Virus record (IMG/VR): IMGVR_UViG_3300044646_001918
Coordinates: 1 to 37,184 of that record
Strand: one strand, 5' to 3'
Source of the DNA: a virus
Length of the DNA: 37,184 nucleotides
Part shown: in pieces, positions 23,450 through 31,845 of the stretch
Layout of the letters: every line of letters starts with the position of its first letter
How positions within the stretch are numbered: position 1 is the first letter of the stretch
The notes under the pieces: generated by a model
What the model was told of the DNA's origin: nothing
Databases searched by the model: none
What the model saw: the letters and a program-made list of their open reading frames with translations, nothing else
Program-made: the position numbers and the translations under genes

Positions 23450-26400
23450 ATGGCCCAAGCCGACCCCGATTTCGATTGGACGACAGCGCAGCCGGTTGAG
23501 GAGGACGAAACCTCCGCGACTCTGACCGCTACCACATTTGGCCAGCGGTCAATGCCAGCCCCAACGCAGGGTCCGGTCAATATCGACACGGAGTTTGACT
23601 GGAAGACGGCGACTCTGGATGAGCCGTTTGATCCGGCAACGGCGCAGCCTATCTCGGAGCAGGAAGAGCAGCAGTTCTACCAAGACCTCGAGGTCGCCAG
23701 CCGCGACCCGCAGCGCATTCTGACCAATACGGAGCACTCGCTCTTGTACGATCACCGGCAGCAGCAGGATGATGCGGTGGCGCGATTCTTTCAAGGCGCC
23801 GAGGATGTTCCGGGCAACCTCCTAAGTCTCGGCATGGATGCCGGCACAGAGCTGCGCGAAAACTGGTTTGAAAACATGTTCCGCCCAGATCGTTTTGCGG
23901 CGCGTAACTTAGCCACTGGCATGGAGATTGGCCGCAAGGCTGGCGTGCAGTTGTTGCAGCTTCTTAATTGGGGTCAAAACAAGGTCGCCGACACCATCCA
24001 GCGCGGCAACGCCAATGACGCCAAGATGCGCGAAATCGCCGCCGCAGTTCCCAAGACTGGCGACGAAAGAGTCGATGGCGACAACGTGATGGCGGCCATC
24101 GCCAAGGCGCGCGACGAGGGTGTGTTTGAGGAGACGCCGTTCGGCCCGGATAAAGAGCAGGACTACGAGCGCTATCTGCGGCAGAACAGCTACGCCCGCT
24201 CGCACGCTGGCAACATCACTGAGGCCACGATGGGTGGGAAGACAATGACCTTCCCCAACGAGCAGACAACGGTCTTGGGGCAGCAGCCCATGCAGGCGGT
24301 GTCAACGATTGGGGCAATGGGTCTAGATATTACCAACGCACTGCCAATGGGTGCCGGCATATTCTCCAAGCTGCGCGTGCTGCGCCGCCTGTCTCGAGTG
24401 ACTGGAATGCCGTTGCCGGCCGTTGAGCGCGGCTTGGCTGGAGTTGCGGACGGCATGGAAGACTTTGGGTCTAGGGTCGCTGCGCGCGTTACCGACAAGA
24501 CGGGACTTAGCAAAACGCAACAGGTGGCCTCGCTTGCTGCGGTCAGCGGCGGCGCAGGTCTGCTGGCAGCCAATACGGATGGCATGGACGGCGTGCTGCT
24601 TCCGGTCGCAGCGGTAAGCGGTATTGTGCCAGCCTACAAGCTGGTCGGCGGGACGATCCGCAAGACCTCCCAAGCCGCTGGCACTAGCGCCATGGTGCTG
24701 CGCGAGATGCGCGCCGGCAACATTGGTGTCGTGCGCCAGGCGGCGGCCGATGATTTGCTGCGCACCGGCACCGTGCCGCCACAATACGCCGCCTACATGC
24801 GACCCTACGCCAATGGCGTGGAAAGCACGCTGGGCCGTGTGGCCAAGAATCCCGACAACCCGGAGATCACGCGGAAGCTGGCGCGACTGGCTGACGGCTC
24901 AGGCGTGACGCAGGCGGTGCGCTTTGCGGATGACGCCGTGTCTTCCGGTATTGCGGCCACGCTGGCGTCTACGCCGTTCGCCTTGCTGGCGCCAGACGCA
25001 GAGCAGGCGGGCGCCATTGTTGGCGGCGCCGCAACACTCGGCACCTTTGCGGGACCATTTGCCGGTGCGTTCGGGCGTAGCAGCTCTCGCAAAGATGCCG
25101 ACATCGCCAGAATGCTGATCGACGTGCATGCGGTGAACGGCGATGTGCCCGCTCTAATTTCCCTTGGGCGCGACCGCCTCGGCCAGATCGCTGGCATGCA
25201 GGGTGTGGTGGCGGGCAAGACGGACTTTGTGACTCTGCGCGCCTCGGACTACCGCGCGAATGTGGACGTGCGGGCCACGGGCAACGAGACCGGTGCCGGT
25301 GTGTTTATCGAGAAGGCCAGCAACGGCACGGCGCGTATCTTCATCAATGTCGGCGAGCCAGCCTCAATGGATGGCAAGGTGCGCGTGCGCGACCGCGGCG
25401 ATGGTGTCCGCGAGGTGCGCGTCCGCGGGAATGATGGCCGCACGGAATTTATCGCTGCACCCAAGGGACGGCGACTACTGGTCAATGACGGCGACACGGT
25501 CAAGGCCGGTCAGCAGGTCGTGGACTACATGCCGCCGAGCCGCTCAATGCCGCACGAAATTGCCCACGCAATCCTGACCAGCGACATCCTCGACGGAGAC
25601 ATCCGCACTGACATGCGCAACTACGTCACGCAGGTCTACGGCGAGGACGGTATCAAGGCGCGCGGGCGCGAATACATGGCACAGATCGTGGACGGCGACA
25701 TCATGTTCGGCACGCATGAAGGGGCCGTGGCGCTGACGCCGGAAGAGGTCGCCGACGTGCGCAGCGGCAAGCGCACCATGTCGGACGTGATGAAGGGCAA
25801 GCCGGTGGAGGCTGCCGAGCGCGATGCGCTGATCAACGCCCGCATCGATGAATACAACCAGCGCAGCCGCGAGAAGGGCGGCAACGATTACGACTGGGCG
25901 CGGGACGAAGTGGTCGCCGAGCAGTTTGCCGGTGAGGCCAAGGGCATCGACTTCCGCGGCATCCGCGCAGGCGGACCCAAGGTGCTGGAGAGCGCTCTGG
26001 CTACCTCGGCGCGCGTGCTGGAGGTGCTGGGCGCCAAGTTCGACCGCACGACCGGCAAGCCGCTGGACAACCCTTCGGTGCTGTTCCGCGACAACCCGCT
26101 CTTCCAGTCACCGGTGCTGCGTAAGCGGATGATTGAGCATGTGCGCGCCTACAATGATTTACTGGCCGGACTAGAGGACGCTGGCAAGCGGGAGACCCGC
26201 GGCACGAAGGTGTCTGTCGATGGCACACCTGACAGCGCGGCCCGCTCGCCACACACCAAGATGCGCCCAGACCCGGACAAGGGCGGCCAAGTTGGCAACG
26301 AGTTTTTGTATGTGGACGAGACCGGCAAGACGCAGTGGCGCAGCCCGAGCGAGGTGCGCGCCCGCGAAGGCTCCCGCACGTCCCAAGCCAACACGATGTA

Positions 26401-28330
26401 TAACCCGTCGCGCATCTTGGCGCCCAACTCAACGGAGTTTGGTCGGCGCACGACAGACTCCGGTCGCACTATCGTCAGCGGCCCCACGCTTCCGGCGCAG
26501 TTCGACCACTTCGTCCACTTCCCCAAATGGATGCGCGAATTTGCCCGAGTGCTTGAGGCCAGCCGCGAGCGCGGCATGACGTTCATCGCCGACTACAACG
26601 CCATCGGCGACGGCAAGGACGGCGTTTACCGCGTCCGCAACCGAGGCGACATCCGGGCGATCCAGCGCGAGGTGGCGTTCGTGGGCTGGGAGCTGACGGG
26701 CAACAAGCACCTCAAGACGGTGCTCATGGATCTCAACGCCTTCCGCGCGTCTGCCATGAAGGCGATCAACAACGGCGAGCTGGGGATCTTTAACAATGAT
26801 ATGCAGGTGATTGAGGCGGACCTCAGAACCTACCTCGGCAACCATCGCAACGGACTGCCGGGCGAGGCTGGTATCGGACAAGCCAAGCGGGACATGCTCA
26901 ACGGCTTGATCGGCACCGGCACCGCCGTGCAGCGCAAGGCCAACCCGCTATTCAGCGACCTCAACCCGCGCGGCAGCGTGCGCAGCTTCCGCCTCGACCG
27001 CTACAACGACCTCACGCCGACAGGCCGCGAGGGTCTTTCCTTCGACTACGACAAGATCAACAACAACCGCATGCCCCAGCAGATCCCGCGGGACGCGCAG
27101 GGGATGCCGGATGCCGTCGATGCGCTCACCACCGACCAACTCCTACGCCAATACGAGGAGAACCAAGGCTACCTCGGGCTGTCCACTTTGGGCATGCGTG
27201 AGGGCCGTCCGGTGCGTGGCGGCGCCGCGCAGACCCGCGAGCTGCTTCGGCGCAACGAGGCGATCAGCGCAGAGCTGCAGCGCCGCGGCGTGCGGTCGGA
27301 AGATTCGCAGTTGCAGCGGGCGTTGCAGAGGCGTGGGCAGGCGATGCCGGATGCTGCACCCGCAGAAGTTCGCCAAGACGGCCTGGTGGTTGCACCGCCA
27401 GAGCAACCAGCCTTCAAGTTAACTCCTCGGGCAATCGCCCAGTTCATGCCGGATGCTGGCGTGGATCTGGCGGCCTACGCCGACCGCACTGTAATTGCAT
27501 TGCCCGCCGACCGCATGGGCATCGGCGAGATGATGGTCGGACCCAAGGGCAAGGAACGCGCCATGAGCGTGAAGGGACAAGGCGGCGCGGGGTTCATGCA
27601 GATTTACAATGGCGGTGGCTGGGCGTTCTCAGACGAGGCGACTGGCGGCCGATTCATGAAGCGGTTGCGCGAGGCGGCAGAACCCGGTGAGGGCAGCGTG
27701 ATTGTCGGCATCACGGCGATGAGTGAGTTTAACCACCTCAAGAATCAGACCGGCCAGCTTGCCTATGTGGAGGCGCTGGAAGCGGCGATTGCCGGCCGGT
27801 CGATCAGCAAGAAGCAAGCGGACGCGCACATCAAGGAAATCGCCCAAGCCATTGTGCGTTCTGAGGCGGTTTCGGTGGGCGACAGCACGCGGAGGAAATT
27901 TGCGGCAATCAAGAACTTCGCCGACTTCTCCAAGGCAGTGCGCGCCAAGTCGCTGAACTTTGCCGACGCCTCGCCGTATGCCGTGCAGATCGCCCGTAAG
28001 AAGCTGCCAATCCCATACAAGGAGGCCAAGGACATCGGCATCTCGTTTGAGGACATCGGCAAGCAGACTGCCGACCCGCGCTATGCGGACGTGCCCTTCG
28101 GCACGGTGGTGGCATTGCTCGAAGTGCCTCTGGATCAGTCGCCGGTGAAGTCGGACTTTCACTACAGCTATCCCTTTAAGGTCACTGGCAACCGGATTGG
28201 CTTCCTCAAACAATACTATCCGGTCGGCGAGCTAACCAGTGACCCGCGAATCCGCAACAAGGCCGGTGCCGTGCAGGCGCAGCCGTTGCAGACGGTGCTG
28301 CCCAAGTTGGACCGGATACCGCAACAATAG
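23450..28330 (+). CDS. 1626-residue internal virion protein with zincin-like motif
   Basis: The largest gene of the window (1626 residues). It starts with an acidic region (FDWTTAQPVEEDE) and has a hydrophobic, Ala/Gly-rich helical stretch around residues 280-550. Residues 702-707 read HEIAHA, an HExxH zincin core in MPHEIAHAIL. A C-terminal domain from about residue 1320 (LTPRAIAQFMPD; FKNxTGQLAYVEALEAA-like) resembles domains found at the ends of large polyvalent phage proteins. Such giant proteins are typically carried in the head and injected. Peptidase action on the host wall or on host proteins is possible but not shown. Confidence 0.65.
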   Translation: MAQADPDFDWTTAQPVEEDETSATLTATTFGQRSMPAPTQGPVNIDTEFDWKTATLDEPFDPATAQPISEQEEQQFYQDLEVASRDPQRILTNTEHSLLYDHRQQQDDAVARFFQGAEDVPGNLLSLGMDAGTELRENWFENMFRPDRFAARNLATGMEIGRKAGVQLLQLLNWGQNKVADTIQRGNANDAKMREIAAAVPKTGDERVDGDNVMAAIAKARDEGVFEETPFGPDKEQDYERYLRQNSYARSHAGNITEATMGGKTMTFPNEQTTVLGQQPMQAVSTIGAMGLDITNALPMGAGIFSKLRVLRRLSRVTGMPLPAVERGLAGVADGMEDFGSRVAARVTDKTGLSKTQQVASLAAVSGGAGLLAANTDGMDGVLLPVAAVSGIVPAYKLVGGTIRKTSQAAGTSAMVLREMRAGNIGVVRQAAADDLLRTGTVPPQYAAYMRPYANGVESTLGRVAKNPDNPEITRKLARLADGSGVTQAVRFADDAVSSGIAATLASTPFALLAPDAEQAGAIVGGAATLGTFAGPFAGAFGRSSSRKDADIARMLIDVHAVNGDVPALISLGRDRLGQIAGMQGVVAGKTDFVTLRASDYRANVDVRATGNETGAGVFIEKASNGTARIFINVGEPASMDGKVRVRDRGDGVREVRVRGNDGRTEFIAAPKGRRLLVNDGDTVKAGQQVVDYMPPSRSMPHEIAHAILTSDILDGDIRTDMRNYVTQVYGEDGIKARGREYMAQIVDGDIMFGTHEGAVALTPEEVADVRSGKRTMSDVMKGKPVEAAERDALINARIDEYNQRSREKGGNDYDWARDEVVAEQFAGEAKGIDFRGIRAGGPKVLESALATSARVLEVLGAKFDRTTGKPLDNPSVLFRDNPLFQSPVLRKRMIEHVRAYNDLLAGLEDAGKRETRGTKVSVDGTPDSAARSPHTKMRPDPDKGGQVGNEFLYVDETGKTQWRSPSEVRAREGSRTSQANTMYNPSRILAPNSTEFGRRTTDSGRTIVSGPTLPAQFDHFVHFPKWMREFARVLEASRERGMTFIADYNAIGDGKDGVYRVRNRGDIRAIQREVAFVGWELTGNKHLKTVLMDLNAFRASAMKAINNGELGIFNNDMQVIEADLRTYLGNHRNGLPGEAGIGQAKRDMLNGLIGTGTAVQRKANPLFSDLNPRGSVRSFRLDRYNDLTPTGREGLSFDYDKINNNRMPQQIPRDAQGMPDAVDALTTDQLLRQYEENQGYLGLSTLGMREGRPVRGGAAQTRELLRRNEAISAELQRRGVRSEDSQLQRALQRRGQAMPDAAPAEVRQDGLVVAPPEQPAFKLTPRAIAQFMPDAGVDLAAYADRTVIALPADRMGIGEMMVGPKGKERAMSVKGQGGAGFMQIYNGGGWAFSDEATGGRFMKRLREAAEPGEGSVIVGITAMSEFNHLKNQTGQLAYVEALEAAIAGRSISKKQADAHIKEIAQAIVRSEAVSVGDSTRRKFAAIKNFADFSKAVRAKSLNFADASPYAVQIARKKLPIPYKEAKDIGISFEDIGKQTADPRYADVPFGTVVALLEVPLDQSPVKSDFHYSYPFKVTGNRIGFLKQYYPVGELTSDPRIRNKAGAVQAQPLQTVLPKLDRIPQQ

Positions 28331-28357
28331 CTCATCTGGCACGTCCAGAAAGAGACT

Positions 28358-28388
28358 AAGGGTCAGCTCCGGCTGGCCCTTTCTTTTT
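28358..28388 (+). terminator. Rho-independent terminator of the structural operon
   Basis: AAGGGTCAGC (28358-28367), loop TCCG, GCTGGCCCTT (28372-28381) form a 10-bp stem with one G-U pair, followed by TCTTTTT. It ends rightward transcription 28 bases after the giant gene; its other strand is also fairly U-rich, so it may also stop the leftward HNH gene. Confidence 0.9.
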
Positions 28389-28390
28389 GC

Positions 28391-29080
28391 CTAAGCCGCC
28401 AGCATCTCCAGCACCACATCCTCGCCCTCCACCGTGTCGCCCTTGGCCATGTTGGCGGACGCCCAGAGCGGCTGGAGGTTGGTGTAGTGGAAGGCTTCGC
28501 GCTGTTGGGCTGGGTCGGTGAGATCGTAGGTGGCGAGGGGAATTACATGGTCAACCTGCCACACGGTGCCGTAGTTCTCCCATGTCATGCCGGGTTCAAA
28601 GCGGGCCTCGAGGCACAGACGCAGGTCGGCGGGCGAGCAACCGAGGAGCGCCATTGACTTGTCGGCCTTTAGATGGCCGTGCAGGGCATTGAGCATGCGG
28701 CGGCGGACAGAACAGGCCAGCCGGTATTCGGGGCTTTCTTTGCGCAGCTTGGCTAGGCGCTGGCGATCCAAGGCGCGGCGGCGCTCTCGGACATCCTCGC
28801 GAGCCTTGTAGGCCTTCCGTATAAGCTGGACGCGCGGCGTCTGTTGGCGCTCTCGGGCCTTCTGGCGCTGGGTCTCAATGTTCCGGTAGTAGTGCGCAGC
28901 AACGGCAAGGCGCACCCGTTCGCGGCGGGCCTTGAGGTCTTCTGGCGCAACCCACTGCTCACCACTCTTGCGGTATCTCCAAAAGACTAGGCCGTCTGGA
29001 CGAGTGTCGCCGCGCTTGAGGGGCTTATTGGGATTGACGCCGCGTCGAGTGACGGGCATAATAGACGTAGCTTTGATCAT
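28391..29080 (-). CDS. HNH endonuclease-like protein
   Basis: A 229-residue protein on the minus strand. A long basic helical region (residues about 50-130, with KARERQQTPRVQLIRKAYKA) precedes a C-terminal HNH pattern WQVDHVIPLATYDLTDPA...FHYTNLQPLWASANMAKGD, in which DH, N and the final N..K give the metal and catalytic residues. Phage proteins of this type cut DNA as free-standing homing endonucleases or nickases. It lies alone, divergent from the integrase, and ends against the operon terminator. An internal ATG at residue 8 is a possible start. Confidence 0.78.
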   Translation of the reverse strand: MIKATSIMPVTRRGVNPNKPLKRGDTRPDGLVFWRYRKSGEQWVAPEDLKARRERVRLAVAAHYYRNIETQRQKARERQQTPRVQLIRKAYKAREDVRERRRALDRQRLAKLRKESPEYRLACSVRRRMLNALHGHLKADKSMALLGCSPADLRLCLEARFEPGMTWENYGTVWQVDHVIPLATYDLTDPAQQREAFHYTNLQPLWASANMAKGDTVEGEDVVLEMLAA

Positions 29081-29177
29081 GGTATCTCATGGTTGAAGTT
29101 AGTTGGCAGAGTGGGCAGCAACCCACTTTGTCAACGTCTATTATGACAGATCAGCTATCAAAAGTCAAGTCTGAATA

Positions 29178-29378
29178 CTGCCAAACTATTGGCCATACCC
29201 CTTAGAACGTCTGAGTAAACCCGGCAAAATCACCTGAGAACAAATCAGGTGCACTACCGCTGTGCTATGCCGGCGAGCTATCAAATTCTTGTGACGAGAG
29301 TGCAAAACATTGCGTCTGGTTGCATTTGGTTTCACTCACATTTTGCCAAAGTTTCGACCAAAGTTCTGCCAAACTATT
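29178..29378. other. attP: Candidate attP with repeated arm sites
   Basis: The 13-bp sequence CTGCCAAACTATT occurs twice in the same orientation (29178-29190, 29366-29378), bracketing the tRNA-like element. Near the right copy CCAAAGTT occurs twice (from 29346 and 29358) and a further GCCAAA at 29369. Repeats around a tRNA-derived core directly upstream of a tyrosine integrase are what an attP with arm-type sites looks like. The exact core cannot be fixed without the bacterial attachment site. Confidence 0.5.
29220..29274 (-). other. T-armless tRNA-Thr(TGT)-like element
   Basis: Read on the minus strand, 55 nt fold as: acceptor GCCGGCA with TGCCGGG (6 of 7 pairs), D-arm GCAC-AGCGGTA-GTGC, anticodon arm CCTGA-TTTGTTC-TCAGG with apparent anticodon TGT, then only six bases before the 3' acceptor strand. 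A T-arm is missing and position 37 is T rather than a purine. The 5' half matches ordinary bacterial tRNA-Thr very well. A functional tRNA is unlikely; a tRNA-derived attachment-site core is the better reading. Confidence 0.55.
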
Positions 29379-29411
29379 TGACGCGCTGTTTTTGCCGTGC
29401 GAAAGAGCGGC

Positions 29412-30512
29412 ATGCACACAATCAAAAGCAGCGGCATCACCGGACGCATTTACACCACGAGCGCCTCGCCGCGCTGGCAACTCAAGTTCTACCATCCCGG
29501 CCTGCGCAAGCGGCAGCGGGTCTCGCTCGGCACCGCCAACCTCGACATGGCCAAGGCCAAGGCGCAGGTCATCCTTAACGCCACGGCCATCAAGGGCATC
29601 GCAGCCCTTAAAGATCACGCCATGCGATCCACGGCGCTCCCAGTTGGTAAGGCAATTGATCATTATTTGCAGGTGAGCAAAATCGCCAGCCGCCACGCCA
29701 ATGTCAACTGCCTGCTCCTGATTCTGCGCACGGTCTTCGGCGGCGACAACGATGCGGTGCGCGCCAAGCCGCTCTCGGTTATCTCGCCTCTATTGGTGGC
29801 CAAGTATCGGGAGAAGTTTCAGGGAAGCGCCTACAGCGTGCGCACCAATCTCGCCGCCACGCGCGCCATCTTTGCGCACCCGCTGGACTGGGAAGGCTTT
29901 GAGTTGCCGGACACCATCGCCAAGTTCGCCGCATCAACCAAGGGCATGCGGGCGCCGGTCTCGACGTTTGTGCGGATTCCGCCCGAGATACTTATCAAGA
30001 TGGATAATTCCAGCAAGACAATCGGCGGGTCTACGCGGCGCGCATTTTTGCTGACGCGCTACCTGGGCATGACGCCGAAGGAGGTCGCCTACTGCCGGAA
30101 GGGCTGGATCGAAGACCGTGGCGACCGGCGAGTGTTGGTGCTGATTGAGAGGGAAGACGAAGGGCTGACACTCAAGACCGGCTACAAGCGCGGGCGCGTC
30201 ATGGCGATCCCAACGTGGATGGTGCCGGAGCTACTTGACGCAGACGACTTCATGGTCGTTGGCCGCACTGCTGGCACGCGGATGAAATTCATGGAACGCA
30301 ACTTCAACATGTGGGTGCGCGAGTTTTTACCGGATCGCCGGTCTGCCGCTTACGAGCTGCGACGGCAAGCTGGTAGCGATATGCTGAACGCCACGGGACG
30401 CATCTCGGTTGTGCAGCACATGCTCGGCCACGTAAGCCCCAACACAACCAGTCGTTTTTATAGTGTGTACGACCGCGAGGTGGACGTGGCGTCCGTTTGG
30501 GATCAGCAGTAG
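29412..30512 (+). CDS. int: Tyrosine-recombinase integrase
   Basis: A 366-residue site-specific recombinase. The C-terminal catalytic domain shows Lys255 in LTLKTGYKRGR (beta-hairpin lysine), Tyr314-x-x-Arg317 in AAYELRRQA (box II), His340 in MLGHVSPNTT and the likely nucleophile Tyr350 in SRFYSVY. The box I arginine, expected in LGMTPKEV, seems to be Thr221. Known family members join attP to attB through a covalent phosphotyrosine. ATG 29412 follows GAAAGAG; a GTG at 29397 is less likely. Its end overlaps a convergent gene by 10 bp. Confidence 0.85.
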   Translation: MHTIKSSGITGRIYTTSASPRWQLKFYHPGLRKRQRVSLGTANLDMAKAKAQVILNATAIKGIAALKDHAMRSTALPVGKAIDHYLQVSKIASRHANVNCLLLILRTVFGGDNDAVRAKPLSVISPLLVAKYREKFQGSAYSVRTNLAATRAIFAHPLDWEGFELPDTIAKFAASTKGMRAPVSTFVRIPPEILIKMDNSSKTIGGSTRRAFLLTRYLGMTPKEVAYCRKGWIEDRGDRRVLVLIEREDEGLTLKTGYKRGRVMAIPTWMVPELLDADDFMVVGRTAGTRMKFMERNFNMWVREFLPDRRSAAYELRRQAGSDMLNATGRISVVQHMLGHVSPNTTSRFYSVYDREVDVASVWDQQ

Positions 30513-30727
30513 GCGGCTTCCCTGCGGAGAATGTGTCGCTCAATCGCCGCAACCTCCTCGGCGAATGGCAGGACATCGAGGTCTGCGCAGGCGTGGCGGA
30601 CGCAGTTGTCGCTGAGGCACTGCCGGCGCATCATGGCGAACAGCTCGGGGCTGTCGAAGCGGCGGCCGGCGAGGCGTAGGCCGGACCACGGGAAGGTGCC
30701 GGTGGCGAAGTAGTCGTGGCGGGTCAT
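30503..30727 (-). CDS. Small protein convergent with the integrase, 74 aa
   Basis: A 74-residue protein (MTRHDYFATGTFPWSGLRLA start) with an MMRRQCLSDNCVRHAC stretch containing several Cys and His. I do not recognise it. The ATG at 30727 overlaps the upstream gene's TGA; the longer frame to 30808 overlaps that gene. It is the last gene of the leftward operon. Confidence 0.5.
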   Translation of the reverse strand: MTRHDYFATGTFPWSGLRLAGRRFDSPELFAMMRRQCLSDNCVRHACADLDVLPFAEEVAAIERHILRREAAYC

Positions 30728-31017
30728 TGCTCCTCCAAGATTAGCTCGCGTTTCACTTTGCCGCGGAAGACGCGGACGCACTTGGTTTCGTAGATGTAGA
30801 ACTCCCACGGTGCCCCGATCTCGTCATCTTCGTCGGTGGCGTAGGTGTGGCTTTTCTCGCGGCAATAAGCCTCAGCCTCGGCGAGCGTATCGAACGATCC
30901 GTCGTGTTCCCATTCGCCGTGCTTTTCGACGCTGTAATAGACTTGGAACTCGGTGGCGTTGAGGTCGGTATTATCGCAAGCTGGCTTGCGCTTGGTGGAT
31001 TTGGTTTTGGATTTCAT
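30724..31017 (-). CDS. Phage hypothetical protein, 97 aa
   Basis: A 97-residue protein with a basic N-terminus (MKSKTKSTKRKPACDN), a middle patterned like SFDTLAEAEAYCREKSH, often seen in small stress or phage proteins with a beta-alpha-beta fold, and acidic EDDEIGAP. No membrane segment. Function unknown. It belongs to the leftward operon downstream of the lipoprotein gene. Confidence 0.5.
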   Translation of the reverse strand: MKSKTKSTKRKPACDNTDLNATEFQVYYSVEKHGEWEHDGSFDTLAEAEAYCREKSHTYATDEDDEIGAPWEFYIYETKCVRVFRGKVKRELILEEQ

Positions 31018-31050
31018 GTGGTGTGTTTGTGTTTGGGTTGGGTGAAAGTT

Positions 31051-31428
31051 TCAAGGGTTAACGGCAAGCGGTTGTGGTGGCTTGGGCTGGGTGGCGCTGT
31101 ACCAGTGCGTGTACCCAGGGACGCGCAGCAGGACGCGGGACGGCACTCGGTAGCCGCTCGGATACACCATCTCTTCGTAGGCCACGCTGTCATGCGGGAC
31201 AACGGCGCGGATGATGCTGTCTTGCTTCCATTTGCCGAACTGATCGGCGACCAGCTTAACGGTGAGCGGCGAGGTGCCGAGGTATTCGGCATTGAGGTAG
31301 ACGAGCGCGCCGGGTGGCAGCGTGGCGACCTGCACGGTGACGACCGGCTCGGCGGTGCGGTAGCGCTCGGGCACCGGATCGGTGGCGCAGCCGGCGAGGA
31401 GCACGGCGAGGATGGCGAGCGGTCTCAC
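31051..31428 (-). CDS. PEGA-like lipoprotein, 125 aa
   Basis: A 125-residue protein with a short signal and lipobox LLAGC (Cys14). The mature part holds LPPGALVYLNAEYLGTSPLTVKL, a PEGA-type surface beta module, then a beta-rich tail. It should be exported and lipid-anchored. Prophage-encoded envelope lipoproteins can exclude superinfecting phages; this is a plausible role here because the gene sits in the presumed lysogeny operon, but there is no direct evidence. Confidence 0.65.
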   Translation of the reverse strand: MRPLAILAVLLAGCATDPVPERYRTAEPVVTVQVATLPPGALVYLNAEYLGTSPLTVKLVADQFGKWKQDSIIRAVVPHDSVAYEEMVYPSGYRVPSRVLLRVPGYTHWYSATQPKPPQPLAVNP

Positions 31429-31601
31429 TGGGCGACCTCCAAGGGTAGCGAAAGCTGCGGGTCGGCGGCTTCTTTGCGCGCAAGCTGCACCATGTGAGCG
31501 TGTGTGATGATCAGCTCAGTGAGCTTGAGCGCGGCGCCGACATCGTAGTCGTGGTCCGCGTTGAATGTGGCGGCGGATTGGGCGATGGCGTGGATGTTCA
31601 T
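31425..31601 (-). CDS. Small helical protein, 58 aa
   Basis: A 58-residue protein (MNIHAIAQSAATFNADHDYD start, then an amphipathic helix LKLTELIITHAHMVQLARKEA). Coupled to both neighbours by ATGA overlaps. The ATG at 31601 is chosen because the frame before it overlaps the upstream gene. Function unknown. Confidence 0.5.
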   Translation of the reverse strand: MNIHAIAQSAATFNADHDYDVGAALKLTELIITHAHMVQLARKEAADPQLSLPLEVAQ

Positions 31602-31828
31602 GATTGCAGCGCCAACACTATGGAGCGGCCAGCGTTGGTGGTCGGCTCCCAATTGATAATGCGGACAACTGCCGCTGACGGCATGTCGCGGGTGATGGCA
31701 CGATCCTCGCGGCGCGCTGCTTGCAATGCGGCATGCGCCGTCTTGTAGGTAGTGCCGCGTTCTTTCGCCAGCCAGCCGGTCGGTAGCTCGCGGATCGTTG
31801 CCGATTTGCGGATGATGTGTGTGCTCAT
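31598..31828 (-). CDS. Small basic protein, first gene of the leftward operon, 76 aa
   Basis: A 76-residue protein (MSTHIIRKSATIRELPTGWL start) with a basic helix, AKERGTTYKTAHAALQAARRE, that could be a helix-turn-helix recognition segment. A DNA-binding role is possible but not certain. The ATG at 31828 lies about 33 bases after the likely -10 of the operator-rich promoter; the longer start at 31852 would fall inside the promoter. Confidence 0.5.
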   Translation of the reverse strand: MSTHIIRKSATIRELPTGWLAKERGTTYKTAHAALQAARREDRAITRDMPSAAVVRIINWEPTTNAGRSIVLALQS

Positions 31829-31845
31829 GTGGTGTGTCGATGCTG

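Larger units (their letters stand above)
29081..29411. promoter_or_regulatory. Intergenic region between HNH and integrase genes
   Basis: The 331 bp hold the 5' flank of the HNH gene, a hairpin AGTGGG-cagcaa-CCCACT (29110-29127), a 12-bp inverted repeat with arms CATAATAGACGT (29057-29068, just inside the HNH coding sequence) and ACGTCTATTATG (29134-29145), and the tRNA-like element with candidate integrase-binding repeats. No extra gene is visible. Confidence 0.55.

Noticed and set aside
29220-29274. A functional tRNA gene
   Set aside because: No T-arm, a T at position 37 and a mismatch at the acceptor end; kept as a tRNA-like element instead.
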